Virus record (IMG/VR): IMGVR_UViG_3300008114_000133 | Location: 1 to 39,642 of that record | Source: a virus | Strand: one strand, 5' to 3' | Length of the DNA stretch: 39,642 bases | Shown: positions 38,300-39,642 of the stretch, in pieces | Layout: each line of letters starts with the position of its first letter | How positions within the stretch are numbered: position 1 is the stretch's first letter | Program-made: the position numbers and the translations under genes | The notes under the pieces: model-generated | What the model was told of the DNA's origin: nothing | Databases searched by the model: none | Seen by the model: only the letters and a program-made list of their open reading frames with translations

Positions 38300-39019
38300 T
38301 TATTGTAGCAGCCTTTCCTGAATCATTGCACAATACTCACCGCTAATTTCGCTACCAATATACTTGCGCTTCAATCTCTTAGAGACCGCAGCTGTAGTGC
38401 CTGAGCCTGCAAAGGGATCGTAGACTATGTCTCCTTCTACTGACCAAGATAAGATGTGGTCCTGGGCCAGTGCTTCAGGGAAGGGAGCAGGGTGCTTCCA
38501 CCCATTGAAGGAAGTGGTGTACTTCCAGATGTTATTGCGAGGGCTAAAGTCCGGTACTGGGTTCTTTAGTTTGCCGGAAAAATCTTTATGCCCTGCCCAC
38601 TTGTTAGGCTTGTCGCATATCAGCTGCTTATGCACTGTGCCTTTGGCAAACACAAACATATACTCGAATATCTGGGTATACCTGTTGCTATTTTTACTAG
38701 CTGGATAAGCTGGACTATTTTTCTCATAAATCATAGTGTCGTGCAGCTTAAACCCAATCTCCTTAAAGTAAAGAGCTTGTCGGAAGCTAGTGCCTGTCTC
38801 CGATCCGTTAATAGTGGAGTCACCTACAACCCATACAACAATACCGTTGTCCTTGGTTACCCTAAATAGCTCTCTAGCTACCGCTTCAAAGTCAAAAGAG
38901 TATCCATTGTAGGCACGCAAGTTGTCATAAGGGGGCGAGGTAAGCACCATATCGACATACTTGTCAGGCATATCGGCCATAGTAGCTAGACAATCCTCGT
39001 TCCTAATGGAATCAATCAT
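38300..39019 (-). CDS. Site-specific DNA methyltransferase (N4/N6, beta-class)
   Basis: The protein of 239 residues from ATG 39019 has TSPPYDNLRAY (27-37; catalytic motif IV) near the start and DPFAGSGTTAAVSKRLKRKY (201-220; SAM-binding motif I) near the end. This beta-class order is the DNA_methylase (PF01555) pattern. It modifies N4-cytosine or N6-adenine at a specific sequence. A longer start at 39058 runs into the upstream gene and is less likely than the TGATG overlap at 39019. It has no partner restriction enzyme. It is in the leftward early operon. Confidence 0.88.
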   Translation of the reverse strand: MIDSIRNEDCLATMADMPDKYVDMVLTSPPYDNLRAYNGYSFDFEAVARELFRVTKDNGIVVWVVGDSTINGSETGTSFRQALYFKEIGFKLHDTMIYEKNSPAYPASKNSNRYTQIFEYMFVFAKGTVHKQLICDKPNKWAGHKDFSGKLKNPVPDFSPRNNIWKYTTSFNGWKHPAPFPEALAQDHILSWSVEGDIVYDPFAGSGTTAAVSKRLKRKYIGSEISGEYCAMIQERLLQ

Positions 39020-39293
39020 CAGTACCAACCTCTGGCGTGATGCCGCAGAGCGCGGCACGCACTCCCTCGATAGCGGTGTTCAATGTATCGTAGACCGTGA
39101 AGGATTTGAAGTTCAGGGTCTCCACTACGCTCTCTAAGGAGTTGAGCAATTCCATAAGCCGAGCTTCCTCGCTGGTTCTTTGCGAGGTGGTCAAACCTGC
39201 TCTCACGGGTCCATAAGGTGACAAGGCACGCTCTCTCTCTTGGCGAATATCCGAGAGCTTTACTAAATTTGATAGCGGTTTGTCGGTTCTCAC
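39012..39293 (-). CDS. 93-aa hypothetical protein overprinted on the transglycosylase gene
   Basis: The frame starts at GTG 39293, which overlaps the stop of the 97-aa gene (GTGA) behind a GGGGGAGAAGC ribosome binding site. It ends 8 bp inside the methyltransferase gene. The product is charged and helical, with SEEARLMELLNSLESVVETL in the middle. By operon logic this is the expected gene between its neighbours, yet all but 7 bp of it lie inside the transglycosylase gene in another frame. No family is recognised. Confidence 0.5.
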   Translation of the reverse strand: MRTDKPLSNLVKLSDIRQERERALSPYGPVRAGLTTSQRTSEEARLMELLNSLESVVETLNFKSFTVYDTLNTAIEGVRAALCGITPEVGTDD

Positions 39294-39435
39294 GCTTCTC
39301 CCCCATCGTCGCTTTGGTTCTCTCCTTGATTACCGGCTTTACTTGTAGGTGCAGAGCTGGAATTGGATCGTGTATCCACGAGGCTAGCAGCAGTAGTGCC
39401 GTTAATATCAAGCCACTTCTTACCCATTTGTTCAT
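39019..39435 (-). CDS. Membrane-anchored lytic transglycosylase (SLT-like)
   Basis: The protein of 138 residues from ATG 39435 has a basic start and a membrane anchor or signal (VRSGLILTALLLLASWI, 5-21), a variable linker, and a compact SLT/Rpf-like domain. TLWTRESRFDHLAKNQRGSS (73-92) contains the catalytic Glu78, and SSAYGIAQ, LQILHGLRYIEHRYRGSACRA and HHARGWY follow. These landmarks (ExxF, N-x-x-SSAYGIxQ, final GWY) are typical of actinobacterial and phage transglycosylases that cleave peptidoglycan glycan strands. A possible ribosome binding site (GAAGGAG) lies 10 bp upstream, inside the 97-aa gene. The gene overlaps the 97-aa gene by 146 bp and contains nearly all of the 93-aa frame. It may act in entry or lysis, complementing the M15 endolysin. 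Confidence 0.8.
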   Translation of the reverse strand: MNKWVRSGLILTALLLLASWIHDPIPALHLQVKPVIKERTKATMGEKRENRQTAIKFSKALGYSPRERACLVTLWTRESRFDHLAKNQRGSSAYGIAQLLRERSGDPELQILHGLRYIEHRYRGSACRALRHHARGWY

Positions 39436-39583
39436 CAAAGGCTTTCTCCTTCTCTAACAATTCTTTGTAGTGTTCAAAGTGGGCAGTAGCCAACTTGGTG
39501 AGAGCTCGATCTCTCGCTCTTCTGTAGTTCCTGTAACTGACAGCCTGACTTGCGGCAGACTTCATACGCTTTTCGTTCATCAT
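39290..39583 (-). CDS. Hypothetical actinophage protein (97 aa)
   Basis: The 97-residue protein starts at two consecutive ATG codons (39583, 39580) behind a GAGAGGAAG ribosome binding site. Residues 18-60 are basic/helical (RNYRRARDRALTKLATAHFE, KELLEKEKAFDEQMGKKWLD), reminiscent of small helical proteins of other actinophages. The last 37 residues are Ser/Thr/Gly/Asn-rich and disordered; this tail is encoded in the stretch that also encodes the start and membrane anchor of the transglycosylase. Function unknown. Confidence 0.7.
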   Translation of the reverse strand: MMNEKRMKSAASQAVSYRNYRRARDRALTKLATAHFEHYKELLEKEKAFDEQMGKKWLDINGTTAASLVDTRSNSSSAPTSKAGNQGENQSDDGGEA

Positions 39584-39642
39584 CTTCCTCTCTTAATCAT
39601 AAGGTAGCCTACCAGTAGGACAGCTCCCATTACCAGCCAGTA
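39580..39642 (-). CDS. Partial membrane mini-protein at the right edge
   Basis: A frame open from the window's last base reads YWLVMGAVLLVGYLMIKRGR and stops at TGA 39580-39582, overlapping the ATG pair of the 97-aa gene. It looks like a transmembrane helix with a basic end. An internal ATG at 39630 would give only 16 residues. If the window ends are joined, that ATG overlaps the TAA that closes the zinc-ribbon gene from the left edge (TAATG). Confidence 0.4.
   Translation of the reverse strand, partial: YWLVMGAVLLVGYLMIKRGR

Noticed and set aside
38427-38869. Plus-strand frames of about 93 codons opposite the minus-strand DNA methyltransferase
   Set aside because: The minus strand encodes clear TSPPY and DPFAGSGTT motifs over the same bases; the plus frames have no motif or ribosome binding site.

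Overview
The window looks like a complete or near-complete genome of a tailed bacteriophage infecting an actinobacterium. It carries a large terminase, portal, scaffold and capsid genes, collagen-like and glycine-rich tail fibres, holin-like proteins, an endolysin, a split primase, a RecA/DnaB-type ATPase and several nucleases and methyltransferases. A WhiB-type Fe-S regulator, a family essentially confined to Actinobacteria and their phages, points to the host. By eye the base composition is intermediate rather than GC-rich. This would fit low-GC freshwater actinobacteria better than Streptomyces or Mycobacterium, but that is inference. No tape-measure, tail-sheath or tail-tube gene is visible, so a short-tailed (podovirus-like) particle is most likely. 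No integrase, CRISPR array or tRNA gene was seen.

Layout. (1) 1-1935, minus strand: a nest of twelve very small, overlapping genes, several with CxxC zinc-knuckle motifs, read leftward from a promoter near 1980. (2) 1936-2801: a non-coding control region of about 870 bp. It holds short repeats, inverted repeats, a perfect TGTGA-N6-TCACA palindrome and iterated AGTAT..GGAAAC boxes just before the terminase. (3) 2802-16831: terminase, three very basic proteins, portal, small proteins, a 1555-residue virion protein, two more probable internal virion proteins, scaffold and major capsid protein. A pseudoknot-like element precedes the scaffold gene and a strong hairpin follows the capsid gene. (4) 16888-18326: small accessory genes, including an 8-Cys metallothionein-like peptide and several Lys-rich mini-proteins. 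(5) 18335-28889: the tail module, with a collagen-like fibre, a glycosyltransferase, an adaptor, related fibre/adhesin proteins and a 735-residue tail protein. (6) 28889-30162: HNH gene, holin-like gene, M15-type endolysin, second small membrane protein and a textbook terminator.

(7) 30168-30750, minus strand: a two-gene island (HNH nuclease and zinc-ribbon protein) that faces the early genes across a divergent promoter/operator region. (8) 30877-38245, plus strand: an early/replication operon. In order it encodes a proteasome-beta/HslV-like Ntn hydrolase, a Cas4/RecB-like Fe-S nuclease, a zinc-ribbon partner, WhiB, an ATPase, a Holliday-junction-resolvase-like nuclease, the primase as separate zinc and TOPRIM proteins, a MazG-like protein, a sigma-like factor, a PD-(D/E)XK protein, an FmdB-like zinc ribbon, a Dam-type methyltransferase and a family-24 methyltransferase. 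Most genes overlap by 1-8 bp, implying translational coupling. (9) 38300-39642, minus strand: a DNA methyltransferase and a membrane-anchored lytic transglycosylase whose gene is overprinted on two other genes.

Joining the last base to the first completes the truncated gene at the left edge with a TAATG stop/start overlap, the same coupling used elsewhere in that operon. The window is therefore probably a circularly permuted genome opened inside the leftward operon. The most unusual elements are the overprinted transglycosylase, the metallothionein-like peptide, the Ntn hydrolase behind a divergent operator, the collagen fibre plus glycosyltransferase pair, and the pseudoknot before the scaffold gene.
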